Source of the DNA: Epiperipatus broadwayi
Taxonomy: Eukaryota; Onychophora; Udeonychophora; Euonychophora; Peripatidae
NCBI GenBank assembly: GCA_028023455.1
Contig: JAQFVV010012537.1
Span: forward strand, 2,544,001 to 2,608,000
DNA: 64,000 nucleotides
Direction: 5' to 3'
Shown here: piece by piece, positions 1-12,839 of the stretch
Position numbering within the stretch: the first letter of the stretch is position 1
How the letters are laid out: every line of letters begins with the position of its first letter
Position numbers and translations under genes: made by a program
Notes under the pieces: model-generated
The model's database searches: none
What the model saw: the letters and a program-made list of their open reading frames with translations, nothing else
What the model was told of the DNA's origin: nothing

Positions 1-589
1 AAGACATTTTTTGACTCTTTTAAAAACTTTTTTATTATTATTTGTATTGTAATTATTTACATTTGTTATTTTGATAAATAAATTCGATTAATCAATCTGC
101 TTTTTTATAGTAAAAAAATCAAAACATATTTATGATTTATAACTACGTGATAACGGAATGATTTATTTTCTTCCACCAAGTTAAGACATTGTTATGAAAA
201 AAAGTAATAAATAAATATTAAAAACATGTTTTTTATAAATTTTTAAAATGATAAACAAGATGAAAGATGGGAGGAAAAAATAGTATCCTGCTATAAATTT
301 GACGTTTTAATATAAATATGCTGTACATTTAAGATGTAAAAACCAAATGAAACTTTATGAATAGCTTAAGTTTATATAGTTTATCGGGTTTTTTCATTAA
401 TTATAAGTTAAATTTGTTTTTGATAACAAATATATATATATAGCTTAAATTGAAACAAAATACAAAACTTTATCAAGCAGTTATTAACTAAAATAGATCT
501 TATGAGTGACAGAGATTTATGAAAGGTAAACTTAAATGTAGAGATTGGCATAATGTCTACATTGGTATTCTTACAATATCAAATCCAAC
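1..589. other. AT-rich non-coding flank
   Basis: No ORF with recognisable protein similarity and no repeat shared with the rest of the window was found here. Composition is strongly AT-rich with homopolymer runs. Confidence 0.6.
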
Positions 590-870
590 AAGCGCTTTGA
601 GCGTTCCATCGTCGGTTTTTCAATGAAATGGACGGTTGAATGGTTGGAAGGATGAGCAGATTGAAGCCTCTCTATTAAAATTTGAGGAATTGCTATCTTA
701 ATATAAATCGAGCATTGAATGTATATATGTGTGGGAGATGGTAATCTGAACCAATTGATGAGTGCTAATTCTGCACGAAATACGTATGTGTGTGAGCATA
801 TGTATTGGTTGCTTGAGATGGAGTGGAAGATGAATAGACTGAAAAGTCCTGAATTCAAACCCCTCGACTT
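590..870 (+). repeat. Dispersed repeat family A, copy A1
   Basis: This is one of about seven copies of a ~340-bp repeat, with others near 36.1-36.5, 38.3-38.5, 38.7-38.9 and 39.2-39.7 kb. Shared blocks are GCTATCTTAATATAAA, GTGTGGGAGATGGT, a GCATGTGTGTGGTCAT-like block and a terminal TTCAAACCCC. That terminal block fits a pol III B box (GTTCRANNC). In the better copies the left end (GGGATTTAAACCC) is roughly the reverse complement of the right end, so the unit is palindrome-ended. It could be a tRNA-derived SINE or a MITE; no coding capacity is seen. Confidence 0.7.
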
Positions 871-1599
871 ATATTAAATATAGCTTTGTTAACTATTATT
901 TAAACAATCTGTTATTATTGACTATTCATTGCAATACTAAAGAATATATTATACATAATTTATCTAATTATTTTATTAATATACTTTAATTTAATCAGAA
1001 AATACCTTTTTTTAATATTGAAATGTTTACATATATTTATAGTTATCTCCATTCTGTTGTAAGCTCAAGTAATCAATGGGTACTGTTATGCTAGTGCTAC
1101 AAAATCATCATCTCCAAACCAGTGCCTGGATTTTTTCTTTAATCAAAGAAGATTAGGATTCAAAGCTGGATCTATCGCACTTATGTATTTACAAGCCACC
1201 TTTTACTTATTTAGAATATTCAAGTTACTCTTCTGAAATTAAAAAAAAACCCACGATCTTGAATCAAAACAATTTACTTGTATTTCTATATATTTTAAAG
1301 ACATCCATTTTATGAAAACTTAATCCTTTTCTATCTTCTGACTAGGATGTATAATACTAACAACAATATAACTAAACTTTTTCATGCTTACTCATGCTTA
1401 CAAGAACAATCATCTTTACCTTAGTTCTAGAGACTATCTATAACAAGTTTTAGTAAACACTGGACACATGATAGTGTAATGCTATAATATTTTCATCTGA
1501 AAAAGCTTCACCCTTAGGGCAGAATCTGACTTGTTTTGCTTTGATTTAGATTAGTTAAATAATAGGGAAAAAAGCAAAACATGGATTTTAAATATATAA
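871..1599. other. AT-rich region, no gene seen
   Basis: Nothing can be assigned with confidence. A short piece near 1065-1090 (AGTAATCAATGGGT) resembles part of repeat family B but is too short to call. Confidence 0.5.
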
Positions 1600-2895
1600 A
1601 TGAATTACATCCCATTTTGAATTCTAATTTCGCTGATGAAGGCAAAGCCATAAACAGATCTATGAAAGGGGATGTGGTTAAATTAAAGTAAATCATTTGA
1701 TTTCTATTTGAAGCCTTTAAGGAAAACCAAGGTAGGAAAATTCCTGTAATCCACTGCATATATTCTTGTCATTGCAGCTATTATTACTATGTGATTATCA
1801 TATGGTAAACAAATATGGATGGGTTACTCATAAATACATATCAACCTGTGAGGCAAATTATGTGGCTTTTTTATATTGAAAATTTAAGACCAAGAAATCC
1901 CATGGTCTTTCTTTTCAGATACCTGATAGTTCACAATTGAAATATCAGTTGTTGTTTACTGAAGGCAGAATGAATGCGTATGGGAATTTAATTTTTTTAA
2001 AAAGATATTTATAATCATGGCAGATAAAATTAACTTAACACTCTTATTCACAGAATATTGTAAAGTTGTCAGCCAAAACAGCAATTGCTAGATGAAGTTG
2101 GAAGGTGCTAAGAATCTTCTGATTGAGAACTCAGGCTGCCATCTGATAATGACCTTTTACTTAGGTACTCATAACTGTAGATTACATTCAAGTAAAGAAA
2201 GGTTGCATGAAATGGATAAACTGACTAATATATAAATGGGACGTTGATGGATTTTATAAAATTAAAAAAAAAAGAAAAATATAATTGCTTTATGAAGTGG
2301 ACATGTACTTTACTACAAAGGAACCACTATTGGAAGCATAAGTAAAGTGGGCTTTATTATAAATAAAAAGTGAAAGAATGTTGCAGATATTAGTTATATA
2401 TCAGACAGAATGTCAAAATTAGTTATTCAAATTAATGGAAGATAACAAATGCAGATAATTCAAGTTTATGTTTCAACAAGTTGTTACTGTGTTACTGTGA
2501 CAAAGTAGATAATATTTATATAGATGTATAAAGTTTTTGATTAGACCCAACAAAATTTCAATAGTCATGGAAAAGTTTGATGCTAAAATGGAAATAGAAT
2601 TGAAATGTAAAAGTGCTGTTGATAAATTTGATTATAATGCTGTGAAATAAAAGAGGACACACATTGGTGGAATTTGCAGAAAAAGAAAAAATGTACATTA
2701 TTGTTTTTGAAAAAATGCTAAATAGAAATGGATGTGGAAGCATCCAACAGAATAATAAGTGCACTATTTGAAGATTGTGATGTTTTAATAAGTCCAACAT
2801 AGGAAGTGACCATCAATTACTGAGATGTAAGAGATATGCTAATGCAAAACTAGAGAGATGAAAGCTATTAAGAAAAATAATAATACCTGTTGATA
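1600..2895 (+). pseudogene. RTE retrotransposon copy R1, 5' UTR and endonuclease half
   Basis: This is the 5' half of a worn RTE-type non-LTR element. From about 1690 to 2160 it aligns by eye with the 5' region of copy R3 (22490-22020, minus), so this is probably 5' UTR. From about 2160 the shifted frames read as a decayed AP-type endonuclease: an N-terminal GTHN-like motif, then MDKLTN, GHVLYYKG, GFIINKK, ISYISDRMSKLVIQ, IIQVYVST, and finally GSDHQLLRCK, which matches the conserved SDH motif in copy R2 (GSDHRLVRCK). Many stops and frameshifts make it non-functional. The 3' boundary is the PLE insertion; the reading resumes at about 5478. The exact 5' end is uncertain. Confidence 0.8.
1633..1657 (+). 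ncRNA. Hammerhead-like core in the RTE 5' region (degenerate)
   Basis: CTGATGA at 1633-1639 is followed by a GGC/GCC helix with an AAA loop, then ATAAAC where the hammerhead core would have GAAAC. An extra A precedes the helix. The resemblance may be chance or a relic; the core G is missing, so activity is unlikely. Confidence 0.25.
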
Positions 2896-2934
2896 ACTCA
2901 AATATTATTCTTTCCTTACTTTAAATATAACAAA

Positions 2935-4080
2935 AGGTCGGGCATATTCATAGAACTACTATAGATTTATAGAATTTATAAGTTAAATAATCTGAATATA
3001 CCATTTATGTGATAATGCAATGCATGAACCTTTCTTGTTTATTTGCAATAAAACATTTTTTATCATTGCATTTGGTGCAAGAACTTTAATATTAAGTGGA
3101 TTGGAATTGTGACAACATTCAATTTCACGTTCCAAAAATATAGATCTAATATTGGGGTTTGTTTTAATGCATTTGTATATATATTTAGGTTGTGCTAATC
3201 TTGTAGTACAGTTAGCATGAGACTCACCATAGCAAAATTACAATACATGTTGGTTCATTGCATTCAATTTTATGAACTATTTGGAGATCTTGGTCTGGAG
3301 ATAATCTGTCTTTAGTGTTGTTGAACATTTGATTATGATTAGTTGGAGTTCTAAAACTAATATTGAATTCATTTGAGCAGATTGTTTTCATCTTTTTACA
3401 CATACATGGTATAAAAGAAAGGCTGATACATGTATTAATATTGCTATTAATGCTTCTGGTATTTAAAGATGAATAGAATTTTTTAAGAGTTTTATTTAAT
3501 ATATTAATATTATATCCTGAATTGACTAAGTCTTTTTTATAATTTTTAATATTGCCTTTTCTGTTTACTTCAAACTTACATAATTTATAGTTTCTATACA
3601 AAAAACATTTAAAGCCAGCCAATTGATGTGAAATTGGAGTATGAGTGAATTAAACCACAAATGTTGATGAGTTTTATAATCATTTTATAATTAATTTGTG
3701 CATTTGGATGTTATATATACAGATCTAAAAATTTTATACTATTTGATATATCTTCATTTTCTATAGTCCAAACTAAAGAAGATAATTGACTTAACTCATC
3801 CCATATTTCAATAATGATTTTTTCTTCAGCATAAATAAGAACATCGTTTACATAGCACATATATAAAGGTGATGTTGCTGAAGTGAACTTTTTTTGAAAT
3901 GTCTGCTAATTCAAATTTTTTTAATACTATACTACAAATTATTCCACTTAGGGGTAGTCCCATAGACCAGCTGAGTCCCATTGTATAAAACTTTCCACCG
4001 AAAAGGGCTGTAATATTACCATCCATCCATTTAAGAGTATCAACAATAAAATTTATTAATTAATTTGTAAAATTAATAGA
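2935..4080 (-). pseudogene. Penelope-like element P1, RT and GIY-YIG remnant
   Basis: Minus-strand frames contain PLE reverse transcriptase landmarks in order. MGLPLSGIICSIVLKKFE (about 3970-3905) corresponds to the PLE MGSPLSP block. YVNDVLIYAEE (about 3860-3825) is the YVDD active site with the first Asp changed to Asn. A linker follows, then a 132-residue open stretch (3622-3224) that leads into KIECN...YYGE...TTRLAQ, matching the Cys-rich lead-in and YIG-type core of the GIY-YIG endonuclease. The frame is broken at least near 4026/3826, between 3826 and 3622, and near 3224. P1 is a dead copy whose sister is P2. Confidence 0.75.
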
Positions 4081-4089
4081 CAAGTAGTT

Positions 4090-5400
4090 AATTGATCAAG
4101 TAGGTTTGGTAAATTTATTATTAAATCTTCATTTGAATGCATGCAACTTTTAAATTTACAAATGTATAATTCTAACAATAAACTTACCTCATTATACATA
4201 ATGGAACTTTATGGTTCAGTATCATGCCTGATATTTATTAGTATAATTCATGACATTTTAATTAATTTAAATTTCAATAATCACAAAATAAATTTTATTG
4301 TTGATACTCTTAATTGGATGGATTGAAAATATTACAGCCCATTTCAATGGAAAGTTTTATACAATAAAATACAACTGGTCTATGAAACTACATCTAAGTG
4401 AAATAATTTTTGATAGCAGACATTTCAAAAAAGTTTGCTACAGCAACACGTAGACCATGTTCTTATTTATGCTGAAGAAAAACAATTATTTATATACGGA
4501 ATGAGTTATGTCAATTATCTTTTTTAATTTGGACTATAGAAAATGCAGATACATCCAATAGTATAAAGTTTTTATATATGTATATCCAACATTCAAATGC
4601 ACAAATTAATTACAAAATGATTATAAAACCCATCAATATTCGCGATTTAATTCATCCACATTCATGTACTCCAATTTCACATAAATTAGTTGGCTTTAAA
4701 TGTTTTTGTATAGAAACTATAAAATATGCAAGTTTGAAGAGACACAAAAGACAATATTGAAAACTATATAAAAGATTTAGTCAATTCAGGGTTTAATATT
4801 GATATATTAAATAAGATTCTTAAAAAATTATATTCATCTTTAAATACCAGGAATATTAATGACAATATTAATACATGAATCAGCCTTCCTTTTATACTAT
4901 GAATGTTTAAAAAGATGAAAACAATCTGCTCAAATGAGTTCAATATTAGCTTTACAGCTCCATTTAATCTTGATCAAATGTTGGCCAACACTAAATACAT
5001 ATTATCTCCAGATCAAGTTCTTCAAATAGTTTAATAAAATAGAATGCAAATTGAACCAACATTTAATGCAATTTACTATGGTGAGTTTCATACCAACTGC
5101 ACTACAAGATTAGTGCAGCACAAATATATATGTAAATGCATTAAAACAGACCCCAATATTAGGTCTATATTTTTGAAACATGAAATTATATACACTTAAT
5201 ATTAAAGTTGTTTGTGCTGATTGCTATGATTGAAAAAGAAAATATAAAGAGGTGTGTTTTACTGCAAATAACATCATCACAATAAACAAAAAAGACTCGT
5301 GCATTGCCTTATCATGTAAATGGTATATTCAAATTATTTAACTTATAAATTCTATTTATATAAATTTACATTAGTTTTATGAATATGACTGACCTGGTTG
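4090..5400 (+). pseudogene. Penelope-like element P2, RT and GIY-YIG remnant
   Basis: This plus-strand sister of P1 is similar over its whole length. The active-site block reads HVDHVLIYAEE at about 4447-4480 where P1 reads YVNDVLIYAEE, so each copy has lost different residues of YVDD. The GIY-YIG part is at about 5071-5140 (YYGEFHTNCTTRLVQHKY), followed by an ICKCIKTDPNIRSIF block shared with P1. Multiple stops and shifts interrupt it (for example after 4326 and 4760). Comparing P1 and P2 would give the ancestral PLE frame. No host function is implied. Confidence 0.75.
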
Positions 5401-5477
5401 AAAGCAGTACTAAGCTGTAATTTTAAAAAAATTAATCTTTCCAGCATAGTATACTAGCACTATTTATTTTGTAATAA

Positions 5478-7305
5478 TAGTTGATGTTTTTAATCTTAAA
5501 CCAATAAATTTAAATTAAAACTGGCTAATTTTTAAAATATTACAGACTTTGAAGATCATTCAGATTTAAATGAGATTAATAAAAAGATAACTAATACTTT
5601 ACTAAGAACTTCAAAAAAGATAGCTGATGTAAAATGAAGAAAAAGAATACATGTGAAATTTTTTTTAAATGATGAATTAAAAAGAATTGAATATCCAGAG
5701 TTCTGTAAAATGGTAGAAAAATAGTCAATAATAAATTATATCATTGGAAATTAGAAGAGAATAAAAATTTAAAAATATAAAACAATAAATATCTTGGTAA
5801 TAAAAAAACAATAATAAGAAGAAAATATAGAATTAGTACTAAAAAGAGACAAATTGTAATAGTTAATTTATAAAAAACAAGAAATTTAAAGCAACCAATA
5901 CAATTTCTATGTACTTCCCAAGCACTTTAGGCATGCAACTAAATCTATGAATAAAAAAATTCCAAGAAGATATGGCATTGTGATAGATATCTTTAAAAAA
6001 GCAAATAAAAAACAAAAAAAATGTTGGCAAAGATATATAATAAATGTATGAATGATAAAAATGTAACAAATAATTGGGAAAATGCAATAGTAATATGGAT
6101 ATTGAAGAAAGATCATAAATTTAGAGAATATCATAAATTACCATCTATTAGTCTTTTATCCATTCTATATAAAGTCTTTGACAAGATAATTACAACTTAT
6201 TTTCAGTAAAATTTGGACTCAAATCAAACTAAAAAACAAACTGGATTTAAAAATGTTGTTAGCTTAGTGGATTACATCCAATATTAAAAAGATGTAAAAA
6301 GAACCAATAAGTATAAATTATCATTATGCTTTGGATTTGTAGGTTAAACTTTGTTTTCTATAAACATTTTCAAAGTAATAAAACTCTAAGATCATCAAGA
6401 TATAGATTCAGAATATTATCATGCTCTAAGAATATTTGTCAAAGTGTAATATCAGTGATTAGGTTATGTTAGAAACACTAAAAAGATGAATACTGAGAAG
6501 TATTTACAACTGGATGATTCCATATCTCCAAAACATTACATCTTTATTACAAGAAATATTTTGTGAATTAAAATGGGGAGTTAAAGAAATAAAAATACAT
6601 AGTCTCTAGATTTGCAGAAGTTGCAGTTGTTTTTGCATATAATGCTTCAAAGCTCCAGAAAATAGAATAAAAATGATCAGATAAAACTATAAAAAAATAG
6701 GATTAAAGATAATTATTATGAACACTAAAGGAATGTTCAATAGATCTCAGAAAAAAAAATAAAGACTGATAATCAAGAATAAGAGGAAATTACCAATGCC
6801 AAATACTTTGATCAGATTATTAGTACACTTGGGATAATAACGAATGAATTTATTAATATAGAATTAAACTTGTATGGAGTGTTTTGGATAGAAATATTTG
6901 AAGTAAATGCTATGTTTTTAAAAAGTAGGGTTTTAATAGACATTTTATCACTTTTTTCTTATGGATTTGATGTGTAATCATTTGATAGAAGAAGAGTACA
7001 AAAAGACTTCAGACTATTTAAAGAAATATATAAAAATGTATATTGGGAATAGCAAGAGATGAACAAAATCAAAATATATTAATGAAAGAAGATAATAATA
7101 GAAGGACAATTAAAATTTTAAGCCAGATCCTAAAGACATTGGAAAATATCTAGAAAGTGACCATTTATGAGATGGATAGATCAAGTAAGGAAGTTTGTTG
7201 ATGTGATGTGCAAAAGAAAAGGTATAGATTAGAGATTTGGATTAAACATGAAGAGAACTTCATTCTGCAGTGGATCAATAATAATTGATAAAATGATGAT
7301 TATGT
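5478..7305 (+). pseudogene. RTE retrotransposon copy R1, reverse transcriptase half
   Basis: The R1 reading resumes after the PLE insertion with FEDHSDLNEIN and KKITNTLL, matching R2. It continues through decayed RT blocks: KIYNKCMNDKNVTNNWENAI, SISLLSILYKVFDKIIT (about 6021-6209), LSLCFGFV, then DSISPK. It ends with FILQWINNN-like codons at about 7260-7290 and a short ATGATGATT tail. Stops and shifts are everywhere. The tail type (GATGAT repeats after the stop) agrees with copy R2. Confidence 0.8.
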
Positions 7306-8442
7306 AGTTTCCAATGATTACTCAAGCTTGCAATAGATGTCTCTAGAGTAGGGACAAAACATTTATTGTTGGAAGTATGTGAGTAAACATATGAGAAAGT
7401 CAGGTCATATTGTTCTTGATATTAACTTCCCTAGTTAAAAGGTAGCAGGTGGCTAGATTTGATCTCAATAATATATAGTAGTTAACTTGTCAAATTTATA
7501 TTAACTATACAAGCAAGTTGGCCTGTATTTAAAACCATGGGTTGTGGATAAAAAAAAATTAGATGTTACGTAAATGCATTAGTTTCAGCTTTAAATCTGA
7601 ATCTTTACTAAGAAGACCAAAGCCAGAAATTGATCTGATGCTAATTGATTATTCAAATTTACACTAGATGGCTCTAAATTAGGTGAAGATAACTATTCTT
7701 GGAAACATACACTGTATAATACCAAACATATGGAAATATTTTATCATATTATTCATTTCACAATTATAATAAATTTATCAGAAAACTCTGATGTTCTACA
7801 GTGATATAGCTAATAGTTTAAGCCAGTTAAAATTGTTATAATTTATTAATACGGCCAGAATTAGTGTGCTTAAAATATGGGTGTTAAAAAAATATAACAT
7901 ATTGTAAAAATAGTTCTGCTCAGGTATAATTAGAAAGATTATTTAGAAAGAATTGTGGACCTTAGTTATGCAATTCCATTAATTTATAACATTTGCATAT
8001 ATTTGAAAATCTTTTTAGCATTCTCACATTTCAAACGAAAGAAATGAAGATCAGCTGAAACACCATATTGGTCCAAGTTGTAAACGTTTTTTACATACCT
8101 TTCTAATTAATTATACATTATTTATTTATTGTACTCTACTAATATTCAGTCTTAAATTGACCATACTCTCTTCATATTATTGATTTTAATTAATATCCTT
8201 AGGTAAATATATTAATGAATATTAAAAATAATTTTTTGAATAGAGATTATTAAATTATTTTCAGTCCAGATATAAATAATATAAATTAATAAATGATTTA
8301 TAATAAAGATTAATATACTGACTTAAATATGGTAGATAATAATGAATAATGGTGACATAAGATATATAAATAATGAATTATGCTAAAAGCGTTGGAAAGA
8401 CATTTGGTATATTTTTTTCTCAATCATAGTTACGCCATCTAG
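7306..8442. other. AT-rich region, no gene seen
   Basis: No coding remnant was recognised. About 60 bp near 7990-8050 is an inverted match to 8780-8850 (shared GTGTGAGAAT and GATTTTCAAAT blocks). Confidence 0.45.
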
Positions 8443-8684
8443 TGTAAGCTTTAGTAAACAATAGATGTTAGATGATAGTGCTTGTTAAATCTTTTCTTAG
8501 TGCTGTCCTGTTCAATATCCCAAGACTAATTTCATCAATGAATAGATTTGTATTAGGGAGTAGTGCACTTGGATCAGAGCCATAACTATAACTTAGTCTG
8601 GGGTACTGGACAGGAAATCACTGGATAGAAATTTGAAATTTAACAAGCACTACCATTTGGCATCTATTGATTACTAAAGCGTAC
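8443..8684. repeat. Hairpin repeat with ~48-bp arms
   Basis: The left arm (8443-8490, GTAAGCTTTAGTAA... to GTGCTTGTTAAAT) is the near-perfect reverse complement of the right arm (about 8636-8684). A second inner pair, CTGTCCTGTTC with ACTGGACAGG, extends the foldback. The order of blocks (a GTAATCAATAGATGCC-like end, a CCCAAGACTAA/TTAGTCTGGGG middle) suggests a diverged member of family B. Confidence 0.65.
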
Positions 8685-9039
8685 ATTTGGTGATAACCAC
8701 GATGAGAGGAAAAAATTGCTACTAAACAGCTGAGGTCATGTGATGTCTTATTGGTTTTGAAAGATATTTAGCCTAGAGCAACTGAAGATTGAAGTGTGAG
8801 AATATTAGACAACGATTTTCAAATGTATTTAAAATCTTGGTGTGTAAAGGGATTGGTGTTAAAGTAATGACAGTGAATTTATAATTAATAAAAAGTGAAT
8901 GATAAATTGATCGTTAATGAACTTTAAAATTTATGCTTACCTAAAAATAATCTAATAATCTTTAGTTTAATAAATAAATTTAATTATTGTTATTATAGTT
9001 ATTAGTGCATAATGAAAGTGAAACATTTATAAAATGAAT

Positions 9040-9600
9040 ATCAGAAGTTTATAGATAGATAAATTGGTAGTTAAATAAATAGGAAAGATATGGTAAAATG
9101 AATTAAATGAGTAAACATATAGATGTGTATATGTCTAAACAGATAGGTATATAGATAGATAATAAAGAAGTGGATAATTGAATAGGCAAGTATTTAGATG
9201 GATAAATAGACAGTTGATTAAATGAAAAAATGACTAAATAAATAGACAGGAATACACATTAGTAGATTTATAAATAGATAGATATAGTTAAGTAGATAAT
9301 TAGATAAATAATAGGTAAGTAGATTAAAAAATCAAAAGAAGTAAATAGACAAACAGAGATAGATTATTAGATAGATAAGTAATGGACAGACAGATAAATA
9401 GATAATCAGATAAGTAAGTAAATAGATAGATAAATGTGTAAATAAATAGATAGATACACATTCACATAAAAAATAGATAGAGATAAGTAAGTATACCAAG
9501 TAATTTGATACAAAGATAAATAAATAAAAAATCATACAGAAACATACAGAAAGAGAGATACGGACAAACAGACAGAAAATGAATATTTTGTTAGTTATAT
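9040..9600. repeat. Degenerate GATA-type microsatellite
   Basis: Imperfect AGATAGATA, TAAATAGA and GACAGA units fill this stretch, grading into the clean array downstream. The minus-strand ORFs here are translations of the repeat. Confidence 0.75.
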
Positions 9601-11019
<1,419 letters not shown>

Positions 11020-11189
11020 AATTTATTATAGTAAAAATATATATGCCAACATTTCAGTCAGATCACACTGGTTATCAACTGGGTAATAAATATTATGAAA
11101 ATAGTTGTAGGTGAGCTGAAAACATCAATGTATAACAATAATAAATTTTCTATTAATAGAAAACATATAGAAATAATAAATGTCAGAAA

Positions 11190-11880
11190 TTATTTAGATT
11201 TATGAGTTTTTAAAAAATTCTTCCAAATAGAAGGTAATTTGTGTGTATCATCATATTTGTTGATACAATCTGGTCTTTTAAGAATCTCAATGAATTCTCT
11301 GATCTGATATTGTTGGAGAGTGTCACATCTGGATAGTATTCTCATATTAAAAAAATCATTACTATTCATAGCATGGATAGTGCTGTTGCTGTTGAATGCT
11401 TTAAATGCATTAACACATTCATCTCATTTAGCACCGGTGTGACCGTTTCTCATTCCTACATAAGAAGCTTTACAAATGCTACATGAAATTTTATAAACTC
11501 TATGGGCTTCAAGAGAGATTGAGTCTTTCAGCTTGGATTAAATGTTATTAATTTTTAGATAAATTGCATATGCATTCTTTATATTGCAATGTTTCAGAAT
11601 ACTTCCAATATTACCTGTAATGTTGTTTCTTCTTTTTACTTCTTATTTTGCTTGTTTAGAACTTGAATTGAGGCTTGGTGTGTTGTTTTATTAAATCATC
11701 TATACTCTTTATTACTATTTTACAATGCTTATATTATAGCCATCAGCTAATAAGACATTGCTTACATTATTTATTTCATCTTTCAGATTTGATTTATCTG
11801 AAAGTTAATTACTATAGTGAAAAGAGTTTTTGCTACAGAAAAGATTTGAGCTGGATAGCGATGTAATGAAAATTGTAGAT
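11190..11880 (-). pseudogene. P3 coding remnant: RT C-terminus and GIY-YIG endonuclease
   Basis: Minus-strand frames read, in order: KTLFTIV, SNLKDEINNVSNVLLADGY (thumb/linker region of PLE RT), NIGSILKHCNIKNAY, KLKDSISLEAHRVYKISCS, ICKASYVGM and NSNDFFNMRILSR, ending before 11190. VYKISC...SYVG is the GIY...YIG pair with its usual Cys. Two or more frameshifts and stops interrupt it. The linker wording differs from P1/P2, so this is a second PLE lineage. Confidence 0.7.
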
Positions 11881-11936
11881 GTCTGTCAATGTGTATAGAT
11901 TTTCTGAAAATTGCAGCTTCTCTATATTTATTACCC

Positions 11937-11966
11937 AATTGATGACCAGTGTGACTTGGCCAAATC
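11937..11966 (+). ncRNA. Hammerhead-like motif in the P3 terminal block (degenerate)
   Basis: TTGATGA at 11939-11945, a CCAG...CTTGG helix, then CCAAAT where GAAAT would be expected. The inverted partner near 11065-11095 has GTTGATAACCAGTGTGAT and CTGAAAT. Both core boxes carry substitutions, so this is at best a relic. Confidence 0.3.
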
Positions 11967-12037
11967 TTTATATATATTTTACTACAATAAATTATACATG
12001 AATGTACTCTGATTACATTTCATTCATATATATATAT

Positions 12038-12092
12038 TGTGACAGTCAGTCTTAAATGACTGCCACAAAGACAGCTGCAAGCATAGTTGCAG
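12038..12092. other. Two adjacent short hairpins
   Basis: GTGACAGTCAGTCTTAAATG... pairs with GACTGCCAC, and GCTGCAA pairs with TTGCAGC around a six-base loop. Function is unknown. They lie just outside P3. Confidence 0.4.
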
Positions 12093-12839
12093 CCCAAACA
12101 AATGTACATATTATAATAAAAGGAGTGGTCTATGCAGGTATATTTTCTCTGTTGCTTACACACACAATATATTGTAAATAAATAGGATGAATGGTGATAA
12201 TACGCTTATAAATAAACAAATGTGGACACCACATGTAAATATGTATTTTGCTGTTAATAAATGCTACATATTTTTTTTTTATTTATGATATGAATAAATA
12301 TGGTAGGGGATTAAAGAAATTATTGCGGGAAACTGAAATGTATTTGCAAATAACCCAACAGTAAATATGTTTTATTTTGATTTTTGATTTTATTTTAGAT
12401 TCTCAAATGTTGTATTTTTTTTTCTGTTGCTTGTTGAATATTCTTTTTGAAAAACTTAAAAACAATTTTTATGTGACAACAAGTATACAGTTTAAGTTTT
12501 ATAAATTTTTTTTAGAACTTAATGTTCATGACTACAGGCAAGCCAATGACCTCTTTCTTTTATTGTATAATGTTTTTGGGGAAAAAATGTAGAAATTGTA
12601 TCAGTGGTCATTCGGCTTGACACCTACACAAAATTATTTAATTAAATAAATGTGATTTTATTTTATTGTTTAAAGAAATCAAGGGATTGGAATTTAAATG
12701 GTCTGTGAAATTCTGAAATTAATTAAAAGATAAAGTTATCGTAAGACAAATTTTTTTTCCAAAGAGATAGCTAAAATTAAATCCATTGTTTGGACTTAAG
12801 TAATTAAAAACAGGAATTAATAATTTAATTAAAAACAGA
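12093..12839. other. AT-rich region, no gene seen
   Basis: Nothing recognisable. The 71-codon open frame at 12377-12592 is made of Phe, Leu and Lys codons typical of random AT-rich DNA. Confidence 0.45.

Larger units (their letters stand above)
2896..5477. mobile_element. Inverted pair of Penelope-like elements inserted in RTE copy R1
   Basis: Two PLE copies lie head to head (P1 minus, P2 plus) with 5' ends meeting near 4080-4090. Outer flanks on both sides are RTE sequence that joins up: the left side ends at the codons around GTTGAT and the right side resumes at AATAATAGTTGATG, in register with intact copy R2. Left AATAATACCTGTTGAT and right GTAATAATAGTTGAT look like a degraded target-site duplication of roughly 12-15 bp. 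The insertion therefore postdates R1. Inverted or partly tandem copies are common for PLEs. Confidence 0.75.
11020..11995 (-). mobile_element. Penelope-like element P3 with inverted terminal segments
   Basis: A PLE remnant on the minus strand is bounded on the left by a ~75-bp block (about 11025-11100) that recurs inverted at about 11925-11995. The shared block contains TTTATTACCCA, a GTTGATRACCAGTGTGA motif and ATAATAAATTATACAT. This is consistent with PLE terminal repeats in opposite orientation around one copy. Confidence 0.6.

Noticed and set aside
1065-1195. Possible family-B fragment
   Set aside because: Only AGTAATCAATGGGT and a few scattered words match. Too short to support.
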